The notes beneath the pieces were generated by a model. That model made no database searches and had not been told where the DNA came from. It saw only the letters and a list, made by a program, of their open reading frames with translations. A program made the position numbers and the translations under genes. Below are positions 8,064-15,143 of a stretch of DNA of 22,557 nt, in pieces (position 1 is the stretch's first letter; each line of letters begins with the position of its first letter). This stretch comes from Oscillospiraceae bacterium (GTDB lineage Bacteria; Bacillota_A; Clostridia; Oscillospirales; WRJC01), in contig WQXD01000029.1 in assembly GCA_009785015.1 (NCBI GenBank), forward strand, positions 1-22,557. The letters run 5' to 3'.

Positions 8064-9173
8064 ATGGAAAAAACCGCAAAAACCGCAAATTTTTATGACG
8101 TCAAGGAAGATTGGGGCGAAGTAAAAAAGCGCTGGGAAGCGTGGTGGGATTTCGATATATACGACCGTCCGCTGATTTGCGTCACCGCGCCGAAAAAACA
8201 TCCGCGCGTTCCGCCGGAACTTGAAGGCTTCGAATATGAGGAAAATGATTTTGTCAGAAAATGGGCCGATATAGATTACATGACCGACAAAATGCTGTAT
8301 GAATATTACAGCACCTGGTACGGAGGGGAATCCGTTCCCGTGTTGAAATACGGCGGTTCGGTCGGTCATGCCCTCACATTCGGCTGCGAACCCGTTTTTG
8401 CAAAAGATACCATCTGGGCCAACGCCCTTTTGCCAAAAGACGGCGGCGAATACCCCGAAATATGTTTTGACGAGAATAACCGTTGGTGGCGCAAATATTG
8501 TGAAACCGTGGAAAAAACCGCGGCGGCGAGCAAACAGAGATATTTTTCATCGGCCAAATTGGGCAATCACGCCGGCGACAATTTTTCGATATGCCGCGGC
8601 AGCGAAGCGCTGTTATATGACCTTATCGACAATCCCCGATGGGTCAGGGACAACCTGAAATATATCTCCGATGTATTGATCGGACAATTTGAGGCGCTGT
8701 ACGAACTGACGCCGCTGACCGGGCTTGAAGGATATGCCAATACAGTCGACTGCTGGTCGCCCAAAAAGACGCGCGAATATGACACCGACTTTTCCTGTAT
8801 GATTTCGCCCGAACATTTCAAGGACATTTTTTTGCCTCCCCTGATAGAAACCATGCATAAAGACGACCACTGCATATATCATTTGGACGGCATAGCGGCG
8901 ATGCGAAGCCATTTGGACACGCTGCTTGAAGTGGAGGATATAGACGCGTTTCAGTGGGTGCCCGGCGACGGGCACTGGGAAGCTTTGCAGTGGGTGCCGC
9001 TTTTGCAAAAGATACAGGCGCGCAAAAAATCCGTTTTTTGCTATGTTTCCGAGGATGCCGTTATACCGGTTTTGAAGGAACTGCGCCCCGAGGGGCTGTG
9101 CATATGCACAAGCGCGGCAAGTGAGGACGGCGCAAGGCGGCTGATCGAAAGTGTGGAGAGAGCGAGCCGCTGA
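8064..9173 (+). CDS. URO-D-fold protein (uroporphyrinogen decarboxylase/methyltransferase superfamily), function unknown
   Basis: The 369-residue protein begins two bases after the GH4 stop codon with no clear ribosome binding site, so its translation is probably coupled to the GH4 gene. The C-terminal half has the superfamily pattern DDHCIYHLDG (268-276), HLDTLLEV and AFQWVPGDG (295-303), as in catabolic URO-D-like proteins of Gram-positive bacteria. In corrinoid methyltransferases (MtaA/MtbA type) the equivalent strand carries an HxCG zinc motif; here it reads HLDG (273-276), with Asp for Cys. It is therefore unlikely to be a true uroporphyrinogen decarboxylase or a classical methylcobalamin transferase. 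The context suggests a role with the sugar or cyclitol released by the GH4 enzyme. The function is unknown. Confidence 0.7.
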   Translation: MEKTAKTANFYDVKEDWGEVKKRWEAWWDFDIYDRPLICVTAPKKHPRVPPELEGFEYEENDFVRKWADIDYMTDKMLYEYYSTWYGGESVPVLKYGGSVGHALTFGCEPVFAKDTIWANALLPKDGGEYPEICFDENNRWWRKYCETVEKTAAASKQRYFSSAKLGNHAGDNFSICRGSEALLYDLIDNPRWVRDNLKYISDVLIGQFEALYELTPLTGLEGYANTVDCWSPKKTREYDTDFSCMISPEHFKDIFLPPLIETMHKDDHCIYHLDGIAAMRSHLDTLLEVEDIDAFQWVPGDGHWEALQWVPLLQKIQARKKSVFCYVSEDAVIPVLKELRPEGLCICTSAASEDGARRLIESVERASR

Positions 9174-9271
9174 AAATCAATAATTTACAATAAATTCACA
9201 TTTAACAACAACCAAACTAATAATTGCATGTTACCGTATATATAGTCCCTCAGATTCGGAAAGCGAAAAGG

Positions 9272-9348
9272 GGAGGCATGGCTCAGTTGGTTAGCGCGCC
9301 TGCTTCACATGCAGGAGGTCACTGGTTCGAGTCCAGTTGTCTCCACCA
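9272..9348 (+). tRNA. tRNA-Val (anticodon CAC)
   Basis: The cloverleaf is complete. The acceptor stem GGAGGCA pairs with TGTCTCC with one G-U. The D-arm is GGCTCAGTTGGTTAGCGC-like. The anticodon stem CCTGC/GCAGG closes the loop TTCACAT with anticodon CAC at 9306-9308. The T-arm is ACTGG/CCAGT around TTCGAGT. CCA is encoded (9346-9348). The gene stands alone and is followed by a strong terminator. Confidence 0.95.
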
Positions 9349-9362
9349 GGGATAAACCGCAC

Positions 9363-9397
9363 AAAAAGCCCGCAGTAACCTACTCTGCGGGCTTTTT
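9363..9397 (+). terminator. Intrinsic terminator downstream of tRNA-Val
   Basis: Arms AAAAAGCCCGCAG (9363-9375) and CTGCGGGCTTTTT (9385-9397) are perfectly complementary over 13 bases with a 9-base loop, ending in a T-run. The symmetry lets it work in both directions, so it could also stop leftward transcripts of the DUF4926-like gene. Confidence 0.9.
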
Positions 9398-9474
9398 GCG
9401 CTCTGTTTTTTTGCAAAGTTTTCAAGCTAAATTTAAAGTTAAATTTTGTTGTTACTCAGCGTTGCGCGGTTGTG

Positions 9475-9729
9475 TTATGTGCCACTCGCCAATTCCAGCT
9501 TTACCGAAACCATTTCATTTGGAGATTCGACGCTCAATAATTGATTATCTTCAAAATATACAAATATACTGTCTTCAATGGTTTCATTGTTTTCATCGAA
9601 AAATTCAACCGTATATAATTCTCCGTCTTCAATTTTTATTATATCGATAACCGTACCTGCGTTATTTTTATTGATTCCCAAATCCGGCCTGTTATTTTTC
9701 AATTTTACAATATCGTAAAGTTTAAACAT
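9475..9729 (-). CDS. DUF4926-like small protein (possible immunity/antitoxin partner)
   Basis: The 84-residue acidic protein has the pattern of DUF4926: MFKLYDIVKLKN, then GINKNNAGTVIDI, then YTVEFFDENNETI and a hydrophobic LL end. This suggests a small SH3-like beta barrel. Its ATG overlaps the stop of the upstream gene (TAATG), and a GAGGGGG site precedes it, so the two genes are translated together. DUF4926 genes are often found directly after DUF6883-type genes, as here, which suggests an interacting pair with this protein as the neutralising partner. Family assignment is from memory of the patterns. The gene is AT-richer than the neighbouring catabolic locus. Confidence 0.7.
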   Translation of the reverse strand: MFKLYDIVKLKNNRPDLGINKNNAGTVIDIIKIEDGELYTVEFFDENNETIEDSIFVYFEDNQLLSVESPNEMVSVKLELASGT

Positions 9730-10103
9730 TATTTCCCCCTCTTTTCTTTATTATCAAACGTAATTGTTATCAATCGCGGAATATTGGAATTATAATCGGT
9801 TTGCCAAACCGTTTTCAATGTCATTCCTTTTCCCGTTTCTCCTGTTATGTATACTGGTATTTGATATTTTACCCCGAATTTTGTTCTTTCAATCCTCGTC
9901 ACCTGCGCATTCTGAACGGCTGCGTAAATTTTGTCAGACAGTATATCCCAATTTTGGTAATGATAGCCTAAAACGCTATTTATAAGGCTTGCTTTGTTTT
10001 TACCGTGAGGATGGTTGTTGTTGAGTAAATAACCTTGGATTTTATTTTGAGTTGTCGAAGCAGTTATAGCATTTGGCATGATTCCTAAAGTTTCCTTATC
10101 CAT
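9729..10103 (-). CDS. DUF6883-like protein (possible toxin of a two-gene module)
   Basis: The 124-residue protein matches, by eye, the DUF6883 pattern: KIQGYLLNNNHPHGKNKA, a WDILSDKI segment, FGVKYQIPV and a terminal LKTVWQTD followed by IPRLITITF. This domain also occurs at the C-terminus of large polymorphic toxins and alone beside DUF4926. I chose the ATG at 10103 (MDKETLGIM) because GGTGGTGGG lies just upstream; a longer frame runs over the promoter. It is transcribed from a consensus promoter and overlaps the DUF4926-like gene by one base. The toxin role is inferred from context, not shown by catalytic residues. Confidence 0.65.
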   Translation of the reverse strand: MDKETLGIMPNAITASTTQNKIQGYLLNNNHPHGKNKASLINSVLGYHYQNWDILSDKIYAAVQNAQVTRIERTKFGVKYQIPVYITGETGKGMTLKTVWQTDYNSNIPRLITITFDNKEKRGK

Positions 10104-10122
10104 TTTCCCACCACCTAAATCC

Positions 10123-10151
10123 ATTATACCACTTTTCGGCGTATTTGTCAA
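10123..10151 (-). promoter_or_regulatory. Consensus sigma-A promoter of the DUF6883/DUF4926-like pair
   Basis: On the minus strand: TTGACA (10146-10151), 17-base spacer, TATAAT (10123-10128), both hexamers perfect. It lies 20 bases upstream of the chosen start codon. Confidence 0.85.
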
Positions 10152-10185
10152 CACATTTTCGCCCTGTTTTTTTGTCACGATGTTA

Positions 10186-10214
10186 TTGACTTTTGTTTTT
10201 AAAAAGTGTATAAT
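10186..10214 (+). promoter_or_regulatory. Predicted sigma-A promoter of rtcB
   Basis: TTGACT (10186-10191), 17-base spacer, TATAAT (10209-10214). It diverges from the DUF6883-like promoter; the two -35 boxes are 34 bases apart. About 77 bases of leader separate it from the rtcB ATG. Confidence 0.8.
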
Positions 10215-10291
10215 AGAGTTGTTCAGCCAATACCTACATATCTTACAGAGCAGTAAAAACGCGAAATGAAAAAAGCGCGCGGAGGGTTATT

Positions 10292-11515
10292 ATGATTACG
10301 ATTAAAGGCGCTCACAACACCGCTTTATGTTACACTGCCCAACTCGAACAAACGGCGGCGGAACAAATTAAAACAGTTTGCGATCAGGAGGCTTTCGCCG
10401 ACTGTAAAATCCGAATTATGCCGGATGTTCACGCCGGGATGGGCTGCACCATTGGTACCACAATTACCATTACCGACAAAATCGTTCCCGGTATGGTGGG
10501 CGTAGATATCGGCTGCGGTATGGAAACTGTTAGATTGGACATCAACAAACTTGACTTTGTCCGATTGGATAAAGCCATTCGCCAAAATATTCCCTCCGGG
10601 TTTGATGTGCGTACCCGCGCCCATAAACTGGCAGATGAAATAGATTTGAAAGAATTGCGCTGCGTCCGGCACGTCAATCTTCACCGCGCCGTACACAGCA
10701 TCGGAACCCTTGGCGGCGGCAACCACTTCATCGAAGTTGACAAAGGCGAAGACGGCGCTTTGTATTTAGTGGTACACTCCGGCAGCCGTCATTTGGGTTG
10801 CGAGGTCGCGGAATACTATCAGAACGAAGGACATAACGCCCTCTGCGGCAATGCTCAGTTTCAGCTCGAGAAAGCAATCGCCGAATTGAAAGCGCAAGGC
10901 AGGGAACAGGAGATACAAAAAACTGTAAAATCCCTAAAAGCGCAGACCGCAATCCCCGTACCAAAGGACTTGGCGTATGTAGAAAGTTTTTTGTTTGACG
11001 ATTATATTCATGACATGAAAATCATCCAGCGTTTTGCCGTACTTAACCGCAAAGCCATGGTGGATACTATCCTTGCCGGTCTGCGGCTCTCCCCGGTCGA
11101 ACAATTTACTACAGTACATAACTATATCGACACGAATTCTATGATTCTGCGCAAAGGCGCCGTTTCGGCGAAAGAGGGTGAGAAACTGTTGATCCCCATC
11201 AATATGCGCGACGGCAGTCTGATCTGCGTCGGCAAAGGGAATCCCGATTGGAATTGCTCCGCCCCCCATGGAGCCGGTCGTTTGATGAGCCGCGCAAAAG
11301 CTTTCAACGAGCTTTCGATGAAACAATATAAATCGGAAATGAACGGTATATATTCCACCTGCGTGGTGCCGGACACCTTAGACGAATCACCCATGGCGTA
11401 CAAAAGCATGGAGGAGATTGTCAGCCAGATTGACCCTGCGGTGAAGATTATCGACAGGATCAAACCGCTGTATAATTTCAAAGCAGCGGAGAAGGAACGG
11501 CGACGTAAGAATTGA
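10292..11515 (+). CDS. rtcB: RtcB-family RNA ligase
   Basis: The 407-residue protein is an RtcB ligase, which joins RNA 2',3'-cyclic phosphate (or 3'-phosphate) ends to 5'-hydroxyl ends using GTP and manganese. Visible motifs are GVDIGCGM with D72 and C75 (metal), GGGNHFIE (141-148), HSGSR (162-166), the NYID segment, and H326 in SAPHGAGR, the residue that carries GMP. The compact length and GCGME variant fit the shorter bacterial RtcB group. The start has GGAGGG 7 bases upstream and a strong promoter of its own. No archease or rtcA gene is adjacent. The nearest neighbours are tRNA-Val and a possible toxin pair, so a repair role against RNA-cutting toxins is conceivable but not shown. Confidence 0.92.
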   Translation: MITIKGAHNTALCYTAQLEQTAAEQIKTVCDQEAFADCKIRIMPDVHAGMGCTIGTTITITDKIVPGMVGVDIGCGMETVRLDINKLDFVRLDKAIRQNIPSGFDVRTRAHKLADEIDLKELRCVRHVNLHRAVHSIGTLGGGNHFIEVDKGEDGALYLVVHSGSRHLGCEVAEYYQNEGHNALCGNAQFQLEKAIAELKAQGREQEIQKTVKSLKAQTAIPVPKDLAYVESFLFDDYIHDMKIIQRFAVLNRKAMVDTILAGLRLSPVEQFTTVHNYIDTNSMILRKGAVSAKEGEKLLIPINMRDGSLICVGKGNPDWNCSAPHGAGRLMSRAKAFNELSMKQYKSEMNGIYSTCVVPDTLDESPMAYKSMEEIVSQIDPAVKIIDRIKPLYNFKAAEKERRRKN

Positions 11516-11550
11516 CGGCGAATACAGTCCGTCTATTCAACCTCTTGATA

Positions 11551-13053
11551 TCACAACGTCACCCCGTTTTTGAATATGGCGATTTCCCTGTATCCGTTTA
11601 TTTCGTTTTTGGTTCTTATCCCGCCCGACGCCACCGCCAGAACATAGTCAAAAAAAGCGTCGTCGAATTGTTTGGTATCCGCCGATATATCCTCCAGAAG
11701 CGCTCCCGCGTCAAAATCAATCCAGTGCGGTTTTTTGTTGTACAAACCGGAGTTGCTGGAAATTTTCACAGTCGGCACAGGGCCGCCCAAAGGGGTGCCG
11801 CGCCCCGTGGTAAACAGGATGAGCTGCGCCCCCGAAGCTGCGAGCGAGGTATTGGCCACGATATCGTTTCCGGGTCCGTTTAAAAGATTCAAGCCGGAAA
11901 CAACGGCTTTTTGCCCGTAATCCAAAACGGCGGCCACTTCGCTTGTCCCGCCTTTCTGAGTGCAGCCCAGCGATTTTTCCTCAAGCGTCGAGATTCCCCC
12001 CTGTTTGTTGCCAGGAGAGGGATTTTCGTAGATAGTCTGCCCGCAGCGGACATAATAATCTTTAAAATCGTTGATCAGCGACACCGTTTTATCAAATACC
12101 CCCGCGTCACGGCAGCGGTTCAGGAGAATCGTCTCCGCTCCGAACATCTCCGGAACTTCCGTCAAAATGGCCGTTCCCCCATATTCGGTCAGCCGGTCTG
12201 AAAATCTGCCCGCGAGGGGGTTTGCCGTTATTCCGGAAAGTGCGTCCGAACCGCCGCATTTCAATCCGATTTTTAATTTGCCGGCGGGCAGTTTTTGCCG
12301 CTTGAAACTTTGAGCGTATCCGGCCAATTCAAAAATCAGCTTCACGCTTTCTTCTATTTCGTCGCCGCTTTCCTGCACAGCGAGAAATTTTACCCTGTCC
12401 GAGTCATATCCGCCGAGAAACGGCTTGAAATTTTCTATCTGATTGTTTTCGCACCCCAGCCCCAAAATCAACACGCCCGCGGCGTTTGGATTGTTTGCGA
12501 GCCCTGCCAAAGTTTTTTGCGTGAGTATTGCGTCGTCGTTCAGCTGCGAACAGCCGTACGGATGCGTAAAGGCGAAAACGCCGTCCGTTTTGCCGGCAAC
12601 TTTTTCATTTGCGAGCGCGGCGGCTTTTTCGGCTGTCCGGTTTACGCAGCCGACGGTGGGGATGACCCATACCTCATTGCGCGCGCCCGCCTCGCCGTTT
12701 TTCCGCAAATACCCCATGAAACACCGGTCGCCGGCCGTTTTTCTGTTTGTGTTTGGCTTTGGGACGGGCCGGTAACGGTACTCGAGTATGCCTTCCAGAT
12801 TGGTTTTTATATTGTGTATGTGGACATGGCGGCCTTTGGCTATATTCGTTTTCGCGCGCCCGATCGGATAACCGTATTTGACAACGCCGCCGCCCTTATT
12901 TATATCGTCAAGCGCGATTTTATGCCCGCAAGGGACCGCCTCGAGCGCCTTAAGGCCCAATAAGGGAAATTCTTCGCCGCCGCCGATATCCTTTAGGGCG
13001 ACTGCCACATTGTCCGCTTCGTTGATTATCATCAGTTTTATCAGTTTTTGCAT
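11551..13053 (-). CDS. uxaA: UxaA-family altronate dehydratase
   Basis: The 500-residue protein joins an N-terminal SAF domain (PCGHKIALDDI, then VKYGYPIG and GRHVHIHN) to the large UxaA/GarD dehydratase domain (GYLRKNGEAGARNEVWVIP, THPYGCSQL, GLGCENNQ, KCGGSDALSG, GRGTPLGGP). The family removes water from D-altronate, giving 2-keto-3-deoxy-gluconate in hexuronate breakdown; D-galactarate dehydratase is the other main function. The fused SAF domain and full length support a complete enzyme. I chose the ATG at 13053 (MQKLIKL); two in-frame ATG codons upstream are possible and no site has a strong ribosome binding site. It converges on rtcB with a 35-base gap. No uxaC, uxaB or kinase gene is nearby, so it is isolated from its pathway. 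Confidence 0.88.
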   Translation of the reverse strand: MQKLIKLMIINEADNVAVALKDIGGGEEFPLLGLKALEAVPCGHKIALDDINKGGGVVKYGYPIGRAKTNIAKGRHVHIHNIKTNLEGILEYRYRPVPKPNTNRKTAGDRCFMGYLRKNGEAGARNEVWVIPTVGCVNRTAEKAAALANEKVAGKTDGVFAFTHPYGCSQLNDDAILTQKTLAGLANNPNAAGVLILGLGCENNQIENFKPFLGGYDSDRVKFLAVQESGDEIEESVKLIFELAGYAQSFKRQKLPAGKLKIGLKCGGSDALSGITANPLAGRFSDRLTEYGGTAILTEVPEMFGAETILLNRCRDAGVFDKTVSLINDFKDYYVRCGQTIYENPSPGNKQGGISTLEEKSLGCTQKGGTSEVAAVLDYGQKAVVSGLNLLNGPGNDIVANTSLAASGAQLILFTTGRGTPLGGPVPTVKISSNSGLYNKKPHWIDFDAGALLEDISADTKQFDDAFFDYVLAVASGGIRTKNEINGYREIAIFKNGVTL

Positions 13054-13102
13054 TTCATTTGGCTTTCTATACATTTTTTGTATCGATTTTTGGAACAAAA
13101 TA

Positions 13103-13131
13103 TTGACACCGGTTAAATATTGGTGTATAAT
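13103..13131 (+). promoter_or_regulatory. Consensus sigma-A promoter of the transposase fragment
   Basis: TTGACA (13103-13108), 17-base spacer, TATAAT (13126-13131). Short inverted arms ACACC (13106-13110) and GGTGT (13122-13126) overlap both boxes and could form an operator. The fragment's ATG lies about 42 bases downstream, with GGGGAGGA before it. Confidence 0.8.
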
Positions 13132-13172
13132 AAAAATACGAATTATGCCGAAATAAGGGGAGGAAAGCGAAA

Positions 13173-13568
13173 ATGTATCGGAGAAGTCAATTCGCGCAGC
13201 AAAAAATCGAAATGCCGTTCGGCGTGGAATTGGATCCGGAGAACAGATGGGTGAAATTGGCGAAGCTGATGCCGTGGGAAAAAATAGAGGAACTGTACGC
13301 GCGCAACTTTTCCGCCAAGGGCCAGGAAGCGCTGCCTGCCCGTCTGGCGTTCGCCGCGCTGTATATCCAAAGCCGCCTGAGTCTGACAGATGAAGAAACC
13401 GTTAATCAAATCCGGGAAAACCCGTCCATGCAGTATTTTTGCGGGAATGAGATATATACGCCCGCCAAACCTTTTGATTCGTCGCTTTTGGTGCACTTCC
13501 GCAAGCGCCTGACCTCGGAGATGATAAAAGAAATCACCGCGGAAGCCGCCGCAAAACTGCCGCTTTAG
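13173..13568 (+). pseudogene. IS5/IS1182-type transposase, N-terminal fragment
   Basis: The 131-residue product matches the N-terminal portion of long IS5/IS1182-like transposases (DUF772 type): MYRRSQFAQQKIEMPFGVEL, DPENRWVKLAKLMPWEKIEE, then PARLAFAALYIQ, NPSMQYFCG and HFRKRLT. Such proteins usually run about 450-550 residues, and the catalytic DDE domain should follow. Here the frame ends in TAG right after AAKLPL, and seven bases later the convergent deacetylase-like gene ends, so most of the element is gone. I saw no terminal inverted repeats. The gene start is intact, with a perfect promoter and strong ribosome binding site, so the stub may still be expressed. Confidence 0.8.
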
Positions 13569-13574
13569 CGTTTT

Positions 13575-14948
13575 CTACAGATCAAAGGGCCGTATGGTCC
13601 ATGTCTGCAATTTCGCCATATTTACCAAATTCGAAGCGTCGAGCCTCTCGGGAAATATCCAGTCGCCGCCCCAGTCCGTTTTATCCTTCACGAGCGCCGC
13701 AGGCGCGAGCCCGGCGCCCCGCGTGACTTCAAGCTCGTCGTCCTCGTTCAGGTTTTGCGCGATTGCCGCCGACAAGGCGCAAAACATATCGGGCGGATTC
13801 AGGAGACCTGCGCTTGTTTTATATAAATCCGGGAGCTGCCTGTACCCGAACACAAGCGAATATTGCTCCCTTGCCGCATGGGTCAGCTCGCGGACTTTGA
13901 GTTTTCCGCCTATTTTTGATTTTTCATGCTTCTCGGGTCCGTAGCTCAGATTCGCGGTCAGGTGGCGTTTTGAGAGATATCTTTCCATGAGCGACAATAT
14001 TTCCGAAGCGCAATACCATCTGCCCCCGAGTTTCGCGTAATTCACCTTGCCGTTTTCCGCCCTGCCCGCGAAATCCCGTATATCTTCGGCGGATGTCTTC
14101 GCGTTTGGGCGCAGTTCGCAGCCGACAGTCCGGCTTGACGTTATGTATTCCACGTTGTCTCTTTTCAAGGTGTAGCCGATGAATTTGCCGAGGCGCCCGA
14201 CGAGCTCCTCCATTTTTCCCGGAGGGTGAAGCGGAGAAGGCTTCCAGTCGCAGGCGGGCGTGTTTTTGCCCATGAAGTTTATACCGTCCCAAAATTTGGT
14301 GCCCGAAAATTCGCAGGGGTGATAATATATGCTGATGAATTTTGTCTTTTCCTCCCCGCTTTTTTTTGTTTCGCACAGCTTGTCAAAAGCCGCTTTCGCC
14401 TCAGACAGCGCTTTTTCTTCGTCTTCGATCAGATCCAGTCTCATAGTGGAGTACAATTTCGTGATGTTCAATACGCCGCCGTACCAGAAAGGCATATCGT
14501 TTAAATCGATTATGTCGTGCGAATCCAAATAGGTGGGAACCCCCCATTTTCTGAGTGCGGGATATACCTGCGGCGCCCATGAAGCGCCGGGCTGCCCGTA
14601 GCTTGCGGGAAATTGCCCCGTGATATCCGCAGTGTCCCAAAATCCCCGCGCTTCCCGGCGCTCAAATTCTTTTGCCCCGTCCGCGAATCCGTATCCCGCC
14701 AGATATTCGGACACTGTGGGGTGGCGGCTGTGATTGTCCGTGTGGTAGCATATTTCGTGCCCCGAGAGTTTTCTTATTATGTCGAACCTGCCCCGGTCGC
14801 GTATCGCCCTCGCCTTGTCGCCCACAAATTTCAACGACGAAATCACGCCCATTTTGTCCATCATGTCAATCAGCGAAAGCAGCGCGTCGTCCGCTTGCGG
14901 CGTGATATAATCCTCAACGTCATACCACAGCATTATTTTTATATCCAT
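13575..14948 (-). CDS. Polysaccharide-deacetylase-like protein with an unidentified C-terminal domain
   Basis: The 457-residue protein has no signal peptide. It opens with LWYDVEDYITP, placing acidic residues D10, E12 and D13 where NodB-type deacetylases have their catalytic and metal Asp. HEICYHTDNHSRHP follows (64-77), containing HTxxH (H69-H73), the second NodB motif. The N-terminal half (about 1-230) therefore looks like a NodB/glycoside-hydrolase-deacetylase barrel. The segment from about 290 on (SEILSLMERYLSKR and LLNPPDMFCALSAAI repeats) is not recognised, though it vaguely recalls pseudomurein-binding-type repeats. AAGGAAAAAAGGGC precedes the start. The gene has its own promoter and diverges from a solute-binding lipoprotein. 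A role on acylated sugars is inferred. Confidence 0.6.
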   Translation of the reverse strand: MDIKIMLWYDVEDYITPQADDALLSLIDMMDKMGVISSLKFVGDKARAIRDRGRFDIIRKLSGHEICYHTDNHSRHPTVSEYLAGYGFADGAKEFERREARGFWDTADITGQFPASYGQPGASWAPQVYPALRKWGVPTYLDSHDIIDLNDMPFWYGGVLNITKLYSTMRLDLIEDEEKALSEAKAAFDKLCETKKSGEEKTKFISIYYHPCEFSGTKFWDGINFMGKNTPACDWKPSPLHPPGKMEELVGRLGKFIGYTLKRDNVEYITSSRTVGCELRPNAKTSAEDIRDFAGRAENGKVNYAKLGGRWYCASEILSLMERYLSKRHLTANLSYGPEKHEKSKIGGKLKVRELTHAAREQYSLVFGYRQLPDLYKTSAGLLNPPDMFCALSAAIAQNLNEDDELEVTRGAGLAPAALVKDKTDWGGDWIFPERLDASNLVNMAKLQTWTIRPFDL

Positions 14949-14981
14949 ATGCCCTTTTTTCCTTTCTGTATTTTCCCGATT

Positions 14982-15010
14982 ATTTTATCACAATGCGCTA
15001 TGAAAGTCAA
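14982..15010 (-). promoter_or_regulatory. Predicted sigma-A promoter of the deacetylase-like gene
   Basis: On the minus strand: TTGACT (15005-15010), 17-base spacer, TAAAAT (14982-14987), followed after 33 bases by the start codon. Confidence 0.7.
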
Positions 15011-15056
15011 TAGAGCGGTAAAAATAAAAATTTACAATTTTTCCGCAAATATCCGT

Positions 15057-15085
15057 TTGTATTTTGCGCCGCGGTATTGTATAAT
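15057..15085 (+). promoter_or_regulatory. Predicted sigma-A promoter of the second solute-binding lipoprotein gene
   Basis: TTGTAT (15057-15062), 17-base spacer, TATAAT (15080-15085), 58 bases before the ATG at 15144. It diverges from the deacetylase-like promoter. Confidence 0.7.
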
Positions 15086-15143
15086 ATTTGTCAGGAAGTC
15101 TAAAAAAAATCCCAAGAGGACAAATACGGGGGAATATCACAAT

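Noticed and set aside
9174..9271. A promoter for tRNA-Val (TATAGT near 9241)
   Set aside because: No -35 box lies at a suitable distance upstream, so the call is not supported.
9272..10291. tRNA-Val as an attachment site of an integrated element
   Set aside because: I found no integrase gene and no repeat of the tRNA 3' end elsewhere in the window.
11516..11550. GACGG/CCGTC hairpin between rtcB and uxaA as a terminator
   Set aside because: The stem is only five base pairs and has no following T-run, so it is too weak to call.
14613..15143. Upstream extension of the second lipoprotein frame by 177 codons
   Set aside because: It overlaps the deacetylase-like gene and the promoter at 15057-15085. 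The signal peptide and ribosome binding site place the start at 15144.
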